A stretch of 33,956 nt of DNA, taken from the NCBI RefSeq assembly GCF_003112455.1, contig NZ_BDQX01000068.1:1-33956 (forward strand). The letters are read 5' to 3'. Under the pieces are notes generated by a model. That model did no database searches, had not been told where the DNA came from, and saw only the letters and a list, made by a program, of their open reading frames with translations. Each line of letters starts with the position of its first letter. Within the stretch, counting starts at the first letter, position 1. Of this stretch, positions 14,999-24,101 are shown one piece after another. Made by a program: the position numbers and the translations under genes. The DNA is from Paenibacillus agaridevorans. Its GTDB lineage: Bacteria; Bacillota; Bacilli; Paenibacillales; Paenibacillaceae.

Positions 14999-15044
14999 AA
15001 AGCATGTTAATAATTATAAATATTGATTTGAGGGTGAGTGACAG

Positions 15045-15959
15045 ATGCTGAATATGAGAAGAGAGAGAATTAAGAGGGTATTGCCGTTGTTAGCGATGAC
15101 GGTTCCTTTCTTCCTGCTGGTTGTTACGTTTTCTTATGTCCCCCTATGGGGATGGTATATAGCATTCGTTAAATACTTCCCTGGTGAAAGCGTTATTAAC
15201 TCAGAATTCGTTGGCTTCAAATATTTTGCCCAAATTTTTTCAGCGGGTAGCCAGTTCGAAAATGCAATGCGTAACACGCTCGTGTTTAGCGCCGTTGGGC
15301 TAATCCTTAGCCCCTTGCCACTTCTCTTCGCAATTCTTGTTAATGAAGTCAGATGGAAGCGCTTTAAACAATTTGTCCAAATCGTAACTTCATTTCCGAA
15401 CTTCATTTCGTGGATTATCGTTTACTCAATCTGCTTCACGTTCCTATCAGTAGATGAAGGTGTAATTAATCGGTTGCTGGTCAACTTGCATATTCTAGAT
15501 AAGCCATTCGATTTTCTCGCGACGTCTTGGCTGACTTGGTTTTTGCAGTCGTTGATATCGATATGGAAGAGCCTCGGCTGGTCGGCGATCATCTATTTGG
15601 CGGCGATCGCATCCATCGATCCTGAACAGTACCAAGCCGCGGAAGTTGATGGGGCGGGTAGGTTACAACAGATCAGGCATATTCTAATTCCTGGTGTTAT
15701 GCCAACGTTTGCCGTTCTGTTCTTACTCAATATCGGCAACATGCTCTCCAATGGCTTCGATCAATATTACGTGTTTAATAACCCGCTCGTTCATCCAAAG
15801 ATCGACGTACTGGATACTTACATGTACAGATTGGGACTTGTGCAGTTGAACTTCCCACTCTCCACGGCAATTGGCGTGTTCAAATCGGCCGTAAGCGTTA
15901 TATTGGTTTTCACAGCGAACATGATCTATAAGAAAGTAAACGGTAAAGGCATCATTTGA
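15045..15959 (+). CDS. Polysaccharide ABC transporter permease, LplB type
   Basis: 304-aa inner-membrane permease of the binding-protein-dependent carbohydrate family. It has about six membrane segments, the first at residues ~12-35 (LPLLAMTVPFFLLVVTFSYV). The EAA coupling loop is AAEVDGAGRLQQIRHILIPG around 200-220, which docks on the ATPase. The LplB style is shown by PLWGWYIAF and the internal DTYMYRLG near the end. ATG 15045 follows GAGGGTGAG; ATG 15054 is a possible alternative. First gene of an operon with a second permease, a solute-binding lipoprotein and a secreted glycosidase. No ATPase gene is present, as is common for this family in Bacilli, where one shared ATPase serves many importers. 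Confidence 0.9.
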   Translation: MLNMRRERIKRVLPLLAMTVPFFLLVVTFSYVPLWGWYIAFVKYFPGESVINSEFVGFKYFAQIFSAGSQFENAMRNTLVFSAVGLILSPLPLLFAILVNEVRWKRFKQFVQIVTSFPNFISWIIVYSICFTFLSVDEGVINRLLVNLHILDKPFDFLATSWLTWFLQSLISIWKSLGWSAIIYLAAIASIDPEQYQAAEVDGAGRLQQIRHILIPGVMPTFAVLFLLNIGNMLSNGFDQYYVFNNPLVHPKIDVLDTYMYRLGLVQLNFPLSTAIGVFKSAVSVILVFTANMIYKKVNGKGII

Positions 15960-15980
15960 TTTTCTCTGGGAGGTGCGAAG

Positions 15981-16853
15981 GTGAATTATTCCAAACGATA
16001 TAAAGTATTTGAATTAGCTAATGTGGTTTTGTTATTTTTGATCGGGTTCGCGTCGCTTTATCCTTTTTACTACATCATCATTTACTCGATATCGGATCCT
16101 ATGCAAGCGAGCTCAGGTATCGGCTTGTGGCCGAAGGGATTTACTTCGCAAAATTACCAGACAGTGCTGAAGATCGACAATTTGGCGCATGCAACATTCA
16201 TATCGATTGCACGCACCGTTATCGGTACTCTACTAACTGTCGTATGCACCGCCATGTTCGCTTATGGGTTGACGAAACCGATTCTGCCCATGCGTAAATT
16301 CATGTACCGGACCGTCGTTATATCGATGTATATTAGTGCGGGCTTGATCCCAGCATATCTCTTAATTACAGAGCTTCAACTCAAGAATACGTTCTTGGTC
16401 TATATTATACCGATGATTATCGTTCCCTTTTATCTCATCTTGATTAAGACGTACATGGAAGACCTTCCGGCCGAGATGGAAGAGTCGGCGTTTGTAGAAG
16501 GTGCAGGATATTTCACCGTATTTCGTAAAATTGCTTTTCCGCTGTCGATGCCCATCCTAGCGACAGTTGCCATTTTCCAAGGAGTGAATCAATGGAACTC
16601 TTGGGTAGACAACCTGTATTACGCAACCGATTCCAATTTAATGACGCTTCAGCTCATGCTGCTGAATCTCATACAAACGCAATCCGTATCCGCGAGCGTT
16701 ATTGATTCAAATCTAGTTAACACGATTAAAGTCACTCCACTGTCGTTGCAAATGACGATTACAGTCGTGGTGGTTCTGCCCATCTTGCTCGTATATCCGT
16801 ATTTCCAGCGATTCTTCATTAAGGGCATCATGCTCGGCGCAGTCAAGGGGTAG
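15981..16853 (+). CDS. Carbohydrate ABC transporter permease, LplC type
   Basis: 290-aa inner-membrane permease, partner of the preceding one. About six membrane segments, beginning at residues ~11-33 (ELANVVLLFLIGFASLYPFYY). EAA loop: EESAFVEGAGYFTVFRKIAFPL near 172-193. The C-terminus QRFFIKGIMLGAVKG is the usual ending of the LplC/YtcP group. GTG 15981 is the start, with GGGAGGTG just upstream. The spacing from the first permease is 21 bases, so the two are co-transcribed. Together they would form the channel for the oligosaccharide delivered by the lipoprotein encoded next. Confidence 0.9.
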   Translation: MNYSKRYKVFELANVVLLFLIGFASLYPFYYIIIYSISDPMQASSGIGLWPKGFTSQNYQTVLKIDNLAHATFISIARTVIGTLLTVVCTAMFAYGLTKPILPMRKFMYRTVVISMYISAGLIPAYLLITELQLKNTFLVYIIPMIIVPFYLILIKTYMEDLPAEMEESAFVEGAGYFTVFRKIAFPLSMPILATVAIFQGVNQWNSWVDNLYYATDSNLMTLQLMLLNLIQTQSVSASVIDSNLVNTIKVTPLSLQMTITVVVVLPILLVYPYFQRFFIKGIMLGAVKG

Positions 16854-16882
16854 TTTGCGTAATTTACGGGCGGTTAAATTGT

Positions 16883-16905
16883 TATTAAAGCAAAATGCTT
16901 TAATA
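16883..16905 (+). other. Intercistronic hairpin between permease and solute-binding-protein genes
   Basis: TATTAAAGC (16883-16891) pairs perfectly with GCTTTAATA (16897-16905) around loop AAAAT, 28 bases before the lipoprotein start. It has no T tail, so a role in mRNA processing or stability that favours the binding-protein message is more likely than termination. Confidence 0.5.
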
Positions 16906-16932
16906 TATAAAAATCCCGAGGGGGGAAACAAC

Positions 16933-18687
16933 GTGTCAAAGACACAATTGAAAAGGTTTACTCTTATGATGTCAATCGTAATGGTCGTTGTTTTAACTGC
17001 GTGCTCCAAGAACAACGGCGAGAACAGTGTGTCGTCTAACGCTCCGACATCTAGTGCAGCTGCAAGCGAAACCTCAAGCTCCGAACTCGAGCCGGTGACG
17101 CTAACGATTTTTGCAGATTGGGTCATTAACCCGCTTAGCAAGAATATTCAGACAGATCCGGTCATGGAGGAAATTCGTAAAAAAACGGGTATTACGCTCG
17201 ATTTCGAGCCATTCCTGGGCAATGGCGATGCAAGCGCAAAGCTTAGCGCGCTATTGGCTAGCAACGAGCTTCCCGATATTATCGTAACTTCAAACAACGA
17301 CATTATTAATAAGCTAGTCCAGAATAAGAAAGTAATGGCGCTTGATGATCTTGTCACTTCGCGCGGCCAAAATTTAACTCAAAATTTCAGCAATGCTTTG
17401 AACTTGATGAGGCTGCAATCTCCCGTAAGGGACGGAAAGCTATACTTTATCCCCGGAGATATCAACGGCGGTGATTATAATCCGTACTTGTCGGCGAATC
17501 TGTGGTCAGTTCGTTGGGACCTGTACGATAAGCTCGGCAGACCTGCTGTAAACACGCTGGATGAATTCGTAGACCTTCTAAAGAAAATGCAAGAGCTCGA
17601 ACCGAAAAACAAAGATGGCAAAGACAATTACGGACTCGGCCTGTTCATGGGCGAAGCATGGGGCGGCGGCTTGGTTACGAAAGGCGGAGCTAACGCAGCC
17701 GGTATGGTCGACGCTGGCGGTAACGGCATATTCTTACGGGATGTAGCGAAAGACGAGCTTGTACCGAGGTTAAGCGATCCGAACAGCGCATTCTGGGAAT
17801 CGCTCGAATTCTACAATAAAGCGTATCGCGAAGGCGTACTCGATCCAGAATCTGCTACTATGAAATTCGGTACGATTCTTGAAAAAGCCGGTGCAGGCAG
17901 ATATCTGGCTTCTTATGGTAGTTGGCTATCTAACGGCCAGAACGAAAAATTCATCGCCGATGGCACGCCGGAAAAAGGTTATGTAACGTTGCCGATTGCC
18001 ACAAAGTCCGAGAATATCTTTGCCAACGCGGTCAACGACGCGGGTAACCAATTTAAATGGGGAATTTCGACTACAAGCAAAAACGCGGAACGTGTAATGG
18101 ATTTATTTAACTTCTTGGCTACTTACGAGGCTACAGAATTGATCGTAAATGGTCCTCAAGGTTTGACATGGGATATGGTAGACGGCAAACCAGCATTAAC
18201 TGCGCAGGCTATCGAAGATAAGAAGTCCGATCCGGATTATTCGAAGAAAACAGGCTCCAACCTCTGGAGCAACATGAAAATCAATGGTAACTACGACAAT
18301 CCAGCAGGCTGGAAGACGAACTTTACATGGAGCCCGGAATATATTAAAGCCAACCTTGCGGGCGCGCAGAAAAATTACATCGATGCCATGGGCTATAATT
18401 ATCCGATGGAGGGCATCGACAGCATACCGAACAACACGCAGTCGTTCTCCCTCCAAGCTTCGCTCCATACGGAAGCAGGGTCCGACCTTGCGACGAAGGA
18501 AACAAATATCGCTACGTATGCAGGTACAGCAACAGCAGTCTTGATCTTCGAGAAAACTGAAGCTGATTTCTTGGCAGGCAAAGAGAAGATCATCAACGAA
18601 TTGAAAAAGATGGGCATCGAAGAAGTGTTCACTTTCTATCACGACGAATACGCAAGAATTAAAGAAGAAGTAGCAAACATGAAATAA
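16933..18687 (+). CDS. Extracellular solute-binding lipoprotein (Lpl/YtcQ type)
   Basis: 584-aa lipoprotein that captures sugar oligomers for the two upstream permeases. The signal peptide has a basic N-region (SKTQLKRF), a hydrophobic core and lipobox LTAC with lipidated Cys24, followed by a Ser/Ala/Glu-rich linker. Mature domain: EPVTLTIFADW near the start, then KTGITLDFEPFLGNGDASAKLSALLASNELPDI in pieces typical of the larger (~500-560 aa) solute-binding proteins of this transporter class. The frame opens at TTG 16855, but GTG 16933 is the start because GAGGGGGG lies at 16918-16925 and it places the signal sequence at the N-terminus. Third gene of the importer operon. The ligand is presumably a product of the secreted enzyme encoded downstream. 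Confidence 0.9.
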   Translation: MSKTQLKRFTLMMSIVMVVVLTACSKNNGENSVSSNAPTSSAAASETSSSELEPVTLTIFADWVINPLSKNIQTDPVMEEIRKKTGITLDFEPFLGNGDASAKLSALLASNELPDIIVTSNNDIINKLVQNKKVMALDDLVTSRGQNLTQNFSNALNLMRLQSPVRDGKLYFIPGDINGGDYNPYLSANLWSVRWDLYDKLGRPAVNTLDEFVDLLKKMQELEPKNKDGKDNYGLGLFMGEAWGGGLVTKGGANAAGMVDAGGNGIFLRDVAKDELVPRLSDPNSAFWESLEFYNKAYREGVLDPESATMKFGTILEKAGAGRYLASYGSWLSNGQNEKFIADGTPEKGYVTLPIATKSENIFANAVNDAGNQFKWGISTTSKNAERVMDLFNFLATYEATELIVNGPQGLTWDMVDGKPALTAQAIEDKKSDPDYSKKTGSNLWSNMKINGNYDNPAGWKTNFTWSPEYIKANLAGAQKNYIDAMGYNYPMEGIDSIPNNTQSFSLQASLHTEAGSDLATKETNIATYAGTATAVLIFEKTEADFLAGKEKIINELKKMGIEEVFTFYHDEYARIKEEVANMK

Positions 18688-18693
18688 GATACT

Positions 18694-18728
18694 GGGGGAG
18701 TCGGAAGCAAATGTTGCCGCGCTCCCCC
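18694..18728 (+). terminator. Hairpin between lipoprotein and secreted glycosidase genes (partial terminator)
   Basis: GGGGGAG (18694-18700) pairs with CTCCCCC (18722-18728), with inner arms CGG/CCG and GCAA/TTGC, followed by a weak TTTATATATA tract. The glycosidase gene starts only 35 bases later with no clear promoter of its own, so this may attenuate rather than stop transcription. Confidence 0.5.
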
Positions 18729-18763
18729 TTTATATATAAATATGATTCCAAGGAGGAAAAGTT

Positions 18764-21700
18764 ATGAGATGTAATCGCTTCATATCCATTCTGCTAGCAT
18801 TCTGTATGGTGGTGGGAAGCTTTCTGGCAATACCGCAGAAAGCATCCGCGGGAAACTTCAAAGTACCAATTACGGCAGTAACGGCATCCAGTTCATCTGC
18901 TGGCCACGTGGCTGGATCTGCTAGTGACGGCATTTATGCAAGCGATTCCAACTATTGGTCTCCAACATCCGCGCCTACGGTTGGTGTTTCCCAATCGATC
19001 ATATTTGACTTCGGGGCGCAGAAAAAGGTAGGCGCTCTGGAGCTTTGGCCGCTCGCCTCCAACGGTCCGAAGGATTTTTCGATCGATACTTCGACCAACG
19101 GCAGCACATACACGACACGACTTACGGTAACGAACAACAAAAACGGACATAATTATTTCGAGTTTCAGCCGCATACGGCCAGATATGTACGGATTAGTAT
19201 GACAGCAGCGCACGGAAATGGTGGTATACAAGAAGTCATGGTCTATCCAGATTTCTTCGCACCTACGATCGATTATGCAGGCACCGCAAACGATATGATG
19301 AATTTTTCCACTACAACGAACCAAGGCTTCGATAAAATCAAGGCTACCGGAGCGCAAGTCGTTAACTTGTTCCTCGCCGCGCAGGGCGGCTATGGCGTCA
19401 TGCCCTCTGGAGGAGATTTGACAGTACCTGGAAATTATACGTTCACAAACCTGGATACGTTGATTGACCGTTTCGCTTCCCGAGGCATGGACGTTCATCT
19501 TGGAATTAACAACCTGCCTGCAGACTTATGGCCGGACATTTATGCACAAATGATCAACGAGGATGGCGTAAGCAGCGAAAACACAGTCAACTTCTTCAAT
19601 GATAATGCGATCACGAAGATGAAGGCGTTCATTAAGAATGTAGTCCAACACTACGACGCTAACCCTTACGTCAAGCTGTTCGACATATCCGGTCCGGGAT
19701 TTTTCGGCGGCGTAGAAGGGAATCCTGGACCTTCTTTGACGAACCCCAAGCTTAATTTGTACGACAACTACGCTAAAGACAAATTCAGGACTTGGTTGCA
19801 AACTAAATACGCCAACATTGCCGAGCTGAACACGGCGTGGGGCACTTCTTATGCCGCTTGGGCGAACATCCAACCGCCGCTTCCGAACCGGGGTATGACG
19901 GCGGATATCGACACGCGTAGAAGCTGGTCAGACTTGATGTATTTCTACCGAGATTCCTTAACTAGTTATATGACGCAGTTGATGGCGGAAATGAGATTGT
20001 GGACGAACAAACCGATGAAGTTAGAGACGGACGGCGGGTTTATTCATACACCGATGGAAGCCGCATCCGCTGTCGGGTTCACTGCTAGACTCCTCAACAA
20101 TTATAAGCCCGGCGTGTTAGGCAACAGCATCATGGACGAAAATTTCGGCACTGCGCACTTACCCGGTTATAAGCGGGCTTACGGCTTAAAAACGACGAGT
20201 GACAATACGAACTTACAGTCCGAAAAGATGGCGGAGGATGCCTTCTTTAATAAACTTGTGAACGGCGTCGATTCTTACCATCGCATTTATGTCGGATCGG
20301 ACTTCGGGGCATACAATATGGGCACGCAGACATGGAGCGGAACGGACTACAACGGCAACGATCACTACTACCAATTCACTAACAGGGCATACCGGTTGAC
20401 AGATATGGTTCCTGTTTACGATAATCAGACCGAGGTCGCTTTTTTCGATTCCATCTTGACCTCCAATTATCGTAAAGGCTACAAAAATCGCGATTATATG
20501 GATATATATAATAACGACTACTCTCCCGATTACGTTAGTCAGCGTTGGGCTAACTGGGCGAGATATTTGTCCCAGCCAGACATTATCGACGACTTCTTCA
20601 TCGAGGACGGTCATCTCTCACAGTACAAAGTACTGATCATTCCAAATACGAGCTATACTATTACTTCGAGAGCGGCTGCAGATGCCATCAAGAACTGGGT
20701 TAGTGCCGGTGGAGTTCTAATTGCATTTGGAAAAGGCTCGCTGAATTATACAGTAGAAAATAACCGCAGCGTTTCCGGCAGCACGAACCTATCGGATTGG
20801 TTGATGGGTATTTCGGGTGGAACAACAGCGACGACGAGCAGCGGTGGCTATGCGCGAATCGTGACGCCGAAGCCAAGCTGGCTCACTTCGTTCAAAGCCG
20901 GTCAAGCGTTCGCATTCTCCGCGGATTCGGGCCAAGGACAGGCATTTAGCGCAATCGCGGGTTCCGCGACGAAAATATTGCAAGACGCTTCTGGGAACGC
21001 GCTAATGGTCGAGAATACTTACGGCTCCGGTCACGTGCTTTTCTCGACGTTGCCCGTAAACCAGTCGGAATTGTTCCAAGACGAGAGTATGGGTAATCTG
21101 CTCAGTAACTATTTGGACGCGAAAGGAATCTATCGTCCCGTCATTTTCGATGCTGACAGATTTAACGTGGCGTATGCTGGCATTAACGAAGTAACGAATA
21201 AACCACTCACGATTGTCGCGAACACCGTCGATTCCTCGAGCGGCCAAAGCTTGTTCTTCTCGCATCCGAGCAACTTTAACGGATTGAACGCTGAGGCATT
21301 TGTCGTATCCCCTTGGAAAAACGTCGACGGTGGCATCATTACGGAAACATCGTTGGCCGGCAACGAATACCGAATCGATTATACGATTTCCTCTGGTTCG
21401 GAAGTCAGTATTACTAGCAACTCGAACTCGTCGATACCGATTAAAAGCGCGACTGCGAACCGCGGCGATAAGGCCGTCAACGCAAAGAAGGCGATCAACG
21501 GCGTTAATGCAGAAGGGGACGGATGGAACGGTGGCGGCGCGACTGCCAATGATCCGTCAACAATAACCTTCGATTTCGGAAAAAACCGCAACGTCGGCAC
21601 ATTCGATTTGTTCCCCGAGACCGAAAAGGATCCAGGCAGTCAAATCGCTGACTTTAACTTCGAATTCGGCACATACTCCGGCCTTTCCTTTGCGACAACG

Positions 21701-23617
21701 GGAACGGCGTTCGGTACGGGACCGACATCGACGGTTCACGGCAATATTAAAAACTGGAGAGGCGCCAAGTGGGCGAGTTCTCGTGTCGCCGGAGAATCTG
21801 CAACGGGCACTTTGACTAGTCCAACGTTCACGCTCGGCAAAGAAACGTTCAGCTTCCGGAAAGCCGGATATGACGGATCGAGCGGTGGCACGCAAAACTA
21901 TTACTACTTGAAGCGGGCCTCGGACAATTCGATTTTGTTCACAGCGAAGCCGCCTCAAGGAGAAGATTTCGTCGTTCAACAATGGGATGTGTCGGCGTAC
22001 GTAGGCGAACAAGTATATTTTCAGATCATCGACGGAAATAGCTCTAGCTCTTTCGCTTGGCTGGCTGCGGACGATATAATATACTCCGATAACCTGGGTT
22101 TCGAGCAGGGCAACTATCAGGATTGGACGGTAACGGGCAACGCCTTGCTGCCATCTCCATCGTCTAAAAAAATAAATTGGGGCAATGTTGGCAACGTGCA
22201 AGGACAATATTTCGTTGATACGCGGGCTTTGGGAACGCAGCCGACGGAGAGTACCAGCAATGGAGAGGTCAGAACAGGTACGATTAAGTCAAAGACATTC
22301 GTGCTGGAGAAAAATTTATTTTTATTCGATAAAGCGGGATGGGATGGTCCATCCGGCGGTAGCTCCAACAAATATTATTTGAAGCGAGCTTCCGATAATG
22401 CGGTACTGTTTACGGATTCACCGCCGCAGAACAACAACTTCGTTACGCAGATGTGGAACGTGAGTGCTTATATTGGTACTCCTGTATACTTCGAGATGGT
22501 AGATAACAATAACAACTCTACCTACGCCTGGATGGCACTGGATAACATCCGCCAAGGCGACAATCGAGATTTCGAGACGAACGACTATTTAGGTTGGACC
22601 AAAACGGGTATGGCTTGGGGATCGGGTCCAATAAACAGCCGTGCCGGCATTAGCGGATTCCATGGCAGTTGGTGGGCGGATTCAATCTCGGGCGGCGAAA
22701 CGGCTATTGGAACGCTCAGAACGCCAAACTTTACCGTAGAAAGCGCAAGGATTTCTTTCCTTAAAGCGGGCTGGGATGGGCAATTCGGCGGTAGTAGTAA
22801 CTTTTTCCGCCTGCGTAAAGCTTCAGACAATTCGATTTTGTTCACTGCAACTCCGCCTTTAAGCGACACTTTTGTCAGGCAGACATGGGATGTGTCGAGT
22901 TTTATTGGCGAACAGGTCTATTTTGAGGCGGTAGACAACAACACGGCATCGTCGTACGCATGGATCGGTGTAGATGATTTGGAATGGCGCGGCGTCGGGC
23001 CGAAGAGCTTTACTGTATCGACATCGACGGATGGCGTGACGTTCGGTTCTCCTGTGCTCTCTGTGACCGACCAGGGCAACTCCAGCCAGCAGTACTCATT
23101 CGCGGCGGTTAATGCACGTTACGCGCGAATTCAGACGACGGCAGGATATAGCGACTTCAATTCAGCGATCAGGGAAGTCGTCTGGTACGCCCCTTACTCG
23201 GAGCTCGCTGTATCTTCTGCGACGGCGAATACGCAGCAAGTCGGTTTCGAGGCCTCTAAAGTTATTAATGGCACGACCAATTCCGACAACGACCTATGGG
23301 CGCCTTCGGGCAGCCCGAGTCCGGGAAGCCCGAACTGGATCAAGCTAGATTTGGGCTCAAGTAAGACATTTAAGGCAGTGCAGTTGTTCCCTCGATGGAA
23401 TCCGGTCGGCAATTCGACGGGCTTGGGACCGAAAGATTTCGAAATTCAGGTTTCTACGGACAATGTCAACTGGTCAAAGGTGTATGTTGCGAAGAACAAT
23501 AACGAAAACGGTGTGAAATACCACTTCCCCGAGCAGAATGCCCGTTACGTACGGTTAATGATTACTAGCGGATGGGGTAACGCATCGCAAATCCGCGAAA
23601 TTAAAGTGCTTAAGTAA
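18764..23617 (+). CDS. Giant secreted GH42/GH14-like glycosidase with discoidin domains
   Basis: 1617 aa. Signal peptide 1-29 (ending KASA); F5/8 type C (discoidin) domain ~30-165; TIM-barrel-like region ~170-560 with the GH42-like LNTAWGTSYAAWANIQPPLP; a beta-galactosidase-trimerisation-like flavodoxin fold around 610-660 (YKVLIIPNTSYTITS, GGVLIAFG); a second discoidin domain from ~892 split by three repeats (~964-1411) and resuming at GPKSFTVSTS; a third discoidin domain ~1478-1617. The GH42 Asn-Glu acid/base motif is absent; SGPGFFGGVEG (E318) and LETDGG (E421, D423) are conserved in the paralogue at 30394 and are candidate catalytic residues. Discoidin modules usually bind galactose-type sugars. 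ATG 18764 has AGGAGG 7 bases upstream. The polymer substrate is unknown. Last gene before a strong terminator. Confidence 0.85.
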   Translation: MRCNRFISILLAFCMVVGSFLAIPQKASAGNFKVPITAVTASSSSAGHVAGSASDGIYASDSNYWSPTSAPTVGVSQSIIFDFGAQKKVGALELWPLASNGPKDFSIDTSTNGSTYTTRLTVTNNKNGHNYFEFQPHTARYVRISMTAAHGNGGIQEVMVYPDFFAPTIDYAGTANDMMNFSTTTNQGFDKIKATGAQVVNLFLAAQGGYGVMPSGGDLTVPGNYTFTNLDTLIDRFASRGMDVHLGINNLPADLWPDIYAQMINEDGVSSENTVNFFNDNAITKMKAFIKNVVQHYDANPYVKLFDISGPGFFGGVEGNPGPSLTNPKLNLYDNYAKDKFRTWLQTKYANIAELNTAWGTSYAAWANIQPPLPNRGMTADIDTRRSWSDLMYFYRDSLTSYMTQLMAEMRLWTNKPMKLETDGGFIHTPMEAASAVGFTARLLNNYKPGVLGNSIMDENFGTAHLPGYKRAYGLKTTSDNTNLQSEKMAEDAFFNKLVNGVDSYHRIYVGSDFGAYNMGTQTWSGTDYNGNDHYYQFTNRAYRLTDMVPVYDNQTEVAFFDSILTSNYRKGYKNRDYMDIYNNDYSPDYVSQRWANWARYLSQPDIIDDFFIEDGHLSQYKVLIIPNTSYTITSRAAADAIKNWVSAGGVLIAFGKGSLNYTVENNRSVSGSTNLSDWLMGISGGTTATTSSGGYARIVTPKPSWLTSFKAGQAFAFSADSGQGQAFSAIAGSATKILQDASGNALMVENTYGSGHVLFSTLPVNQSELFQDESMGNLLSNYLDAKGIYRPVIFDADRFNVAYAGINEVTNKPLTIVANTVDSSSGQSLFFSHPSNFNGLNAEAFVVSPWKNVDGGIITETSLAGNEYRIDYTISSGSEVSITSNSNSSIPIKSATANRGDKAVNAKKAINGVNAEGDGWNGGGATANDPSTITFDFGKNRNVGTFDLFPETEKDPGSQIADFNFEFGTYSGLSFATTGTAFGTGPTSTVHGNIKNWRGAKWASSRVAGESATGTLTSPTFTLGKETFSFRKAGYDGSSGGTQNYYYLKRASDNSILFTAKPPQGEDFVVQQWDVSAYVGEQVYFQIIDGNSSSSFAWLAADDIIYSDNLGFEQGNYQDWTVTGNALLPSPSSKKINWGNVGNVQGQYFVDTRALGTQPTESTSNGEVRTGTIKSKTFVLEKNLFLFDKAGWDGPSGGSSNKYYLKRASDNAVLFTDSPPQNNNFVTQMWNVSAYIGTPVYFEMVDNNNNSTYAWMALDNIRQGDNRDFETNDYLGWTKTGMAWGSGPINSRAGISGFHGSWWADSISGGETAIGTLRTPNFTVESARISFLKAGWDGQFGGSSNFFRLRKASDNSILFTATPPLSDTFVRQTWDVSSFIGEQVYFEAVDNNTASSYAWIGVDDLEWRGVGPKSFTVSTSTDGVTFGSPVLSVTDQGNSSQQYSFAAVNARYARIQTTAGYSDFNSAIREVVWYAPYSELAVSSATANTQQVGFEASKVINGTTNSDNDLWAPSGSPSPGSPNWIKLDLGSSKTFKAVQLFPRWNPVGNSTGLGPKDFEIQVSTDNVNWSKVYVAKNNNENGVKYHFPEQNARYVRLMITSGWGNASQIREIKVLK
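21655..22996 (+). repeat. Three tandem ~150-aa repeats inside a split discoidin domain
   Basis: Units start near 21655, 22096 and 22566. Each begins with a FE.G.Y..W-like segment, continues through ATGTLRTPNFTV and F.KAGWDG.SGGSSN, then YYLKRASDNSILFTA..PP and WDVSAYIGEQVYFE, and ends YAW.A.DDI. The pattern suggests a concanavalin-like or CBM-like beta sandwich. The same module reappears at the end of the window. Confidence 0.8.
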
Positions 23618-23626
23618 TGAAGCAAT

Positions 23627-23663
23627 AAATAACCCGTTGGCCATCTCGGCCAACGGGTTATTT
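23627..23663. terminator. Perfect 16-bp hairpin terminator after the secreted glycosidase
   Basis: AAATAACCCGTTGGCC (23627-23642) and GGCCAACGGGTTATTT (23648-23663) pair without mismatch around loop ATCTC, starting 10 bases after the stop codon. It has short A and T tracts on both sides, so it could work in both directions. Confidence 0.8.
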
Positions 23664-24035
23664 ATGAATGCAAGCGGCCGACTGATTCGCGAACGCTCCA
23701 GTATTTGAGAGAAGAATTGACCAAAGAAGGAATGAAACCTTCCCCGGAAACCGGCTTAGCTATCGGTATGCCGCCCGGGCTGTGGTTGCTATCAATTGTA
23801 GTTTGCGCATCAAATACTCCGTGGGGAAGCCCGGCATTGCGATAGGCACTCAGGGAACGGCGGCGGTGCGAGCAGTTGCATCGTGAGCTCCCGGTACTCC
23901 GTGGAATGCCAGGCATTTATGCGAAATGAGGCACAATGAGCATCAACAGATCGCTTAGTTGTGTGTGACTTTGGTCCAACAAGCCTCATGCACAGCCGAT
24001 CAGTTAGTTCCGGCCAAAGTGCGGATTCCTGATGT

Positions 24036-24048
24036 TCCAAACAATTGT
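24036..24048. promoter_or_regulatory. Shared 13-base motif, copy 1
   Basis: TCCAAACAATTGT, containing the palindrome CAATTG, occurs here 23 bases before the -35 of the second importer and identically at 30232-30244 before the second glycosidase. It may be the binding site of the response regulator encoded between them. Confidence 0.45.
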
Positions 24049-24071
24049 GACATCATCGGAACTCTTGTCGA

Positions 24072-24101
24072 TTGTTAGCCATTCTTGCGACCCTTTATAA
24101 T
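24072..24101 (+). promoter_or_regulatory. Sigma-A promoter of the second importer operon
   Basis: -35-like TTGTTA (24072-24077), an 18-base spacer and a perfect -10 TATAAT (24096-24101) lie about 48 bases before the lipoprotein start codon. Confidence 0.6.

Larger units (their letters stand above)
14544..15044 (+). other. Intergenic region between AraC gene and importer operon
   Basis: About 500 bases without a convincing gene. It holds a small possible ORF (14636-14767), a hairpin (14775-14807: ATAGCGGA against TCCGTTAT with an inner GCCC/GGGC stem and no T tail), a very AT-rich stretch from about 14910, and a good promoter at 14970-14998. A 68-codon frame at 14550-14756 overlaps the small ORF in another frame and looks unlike protein. 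Confidence 0.6.

Noticed and set aside
14928..14999. Inverted TATACTATA / TATAGTATA pair upstream of the importer
   Set aside because: One copy overlaps the -10 element and both are simple AT-rich strings, so chance is likely in this composition.
16855..16932. Longer N-terminus of the first lipoprotein from TTG 16855
   Set aside because: It would place 26 extra residues before the signal peptide and include the hairpin and the ribosome binding site of GTG 16933.
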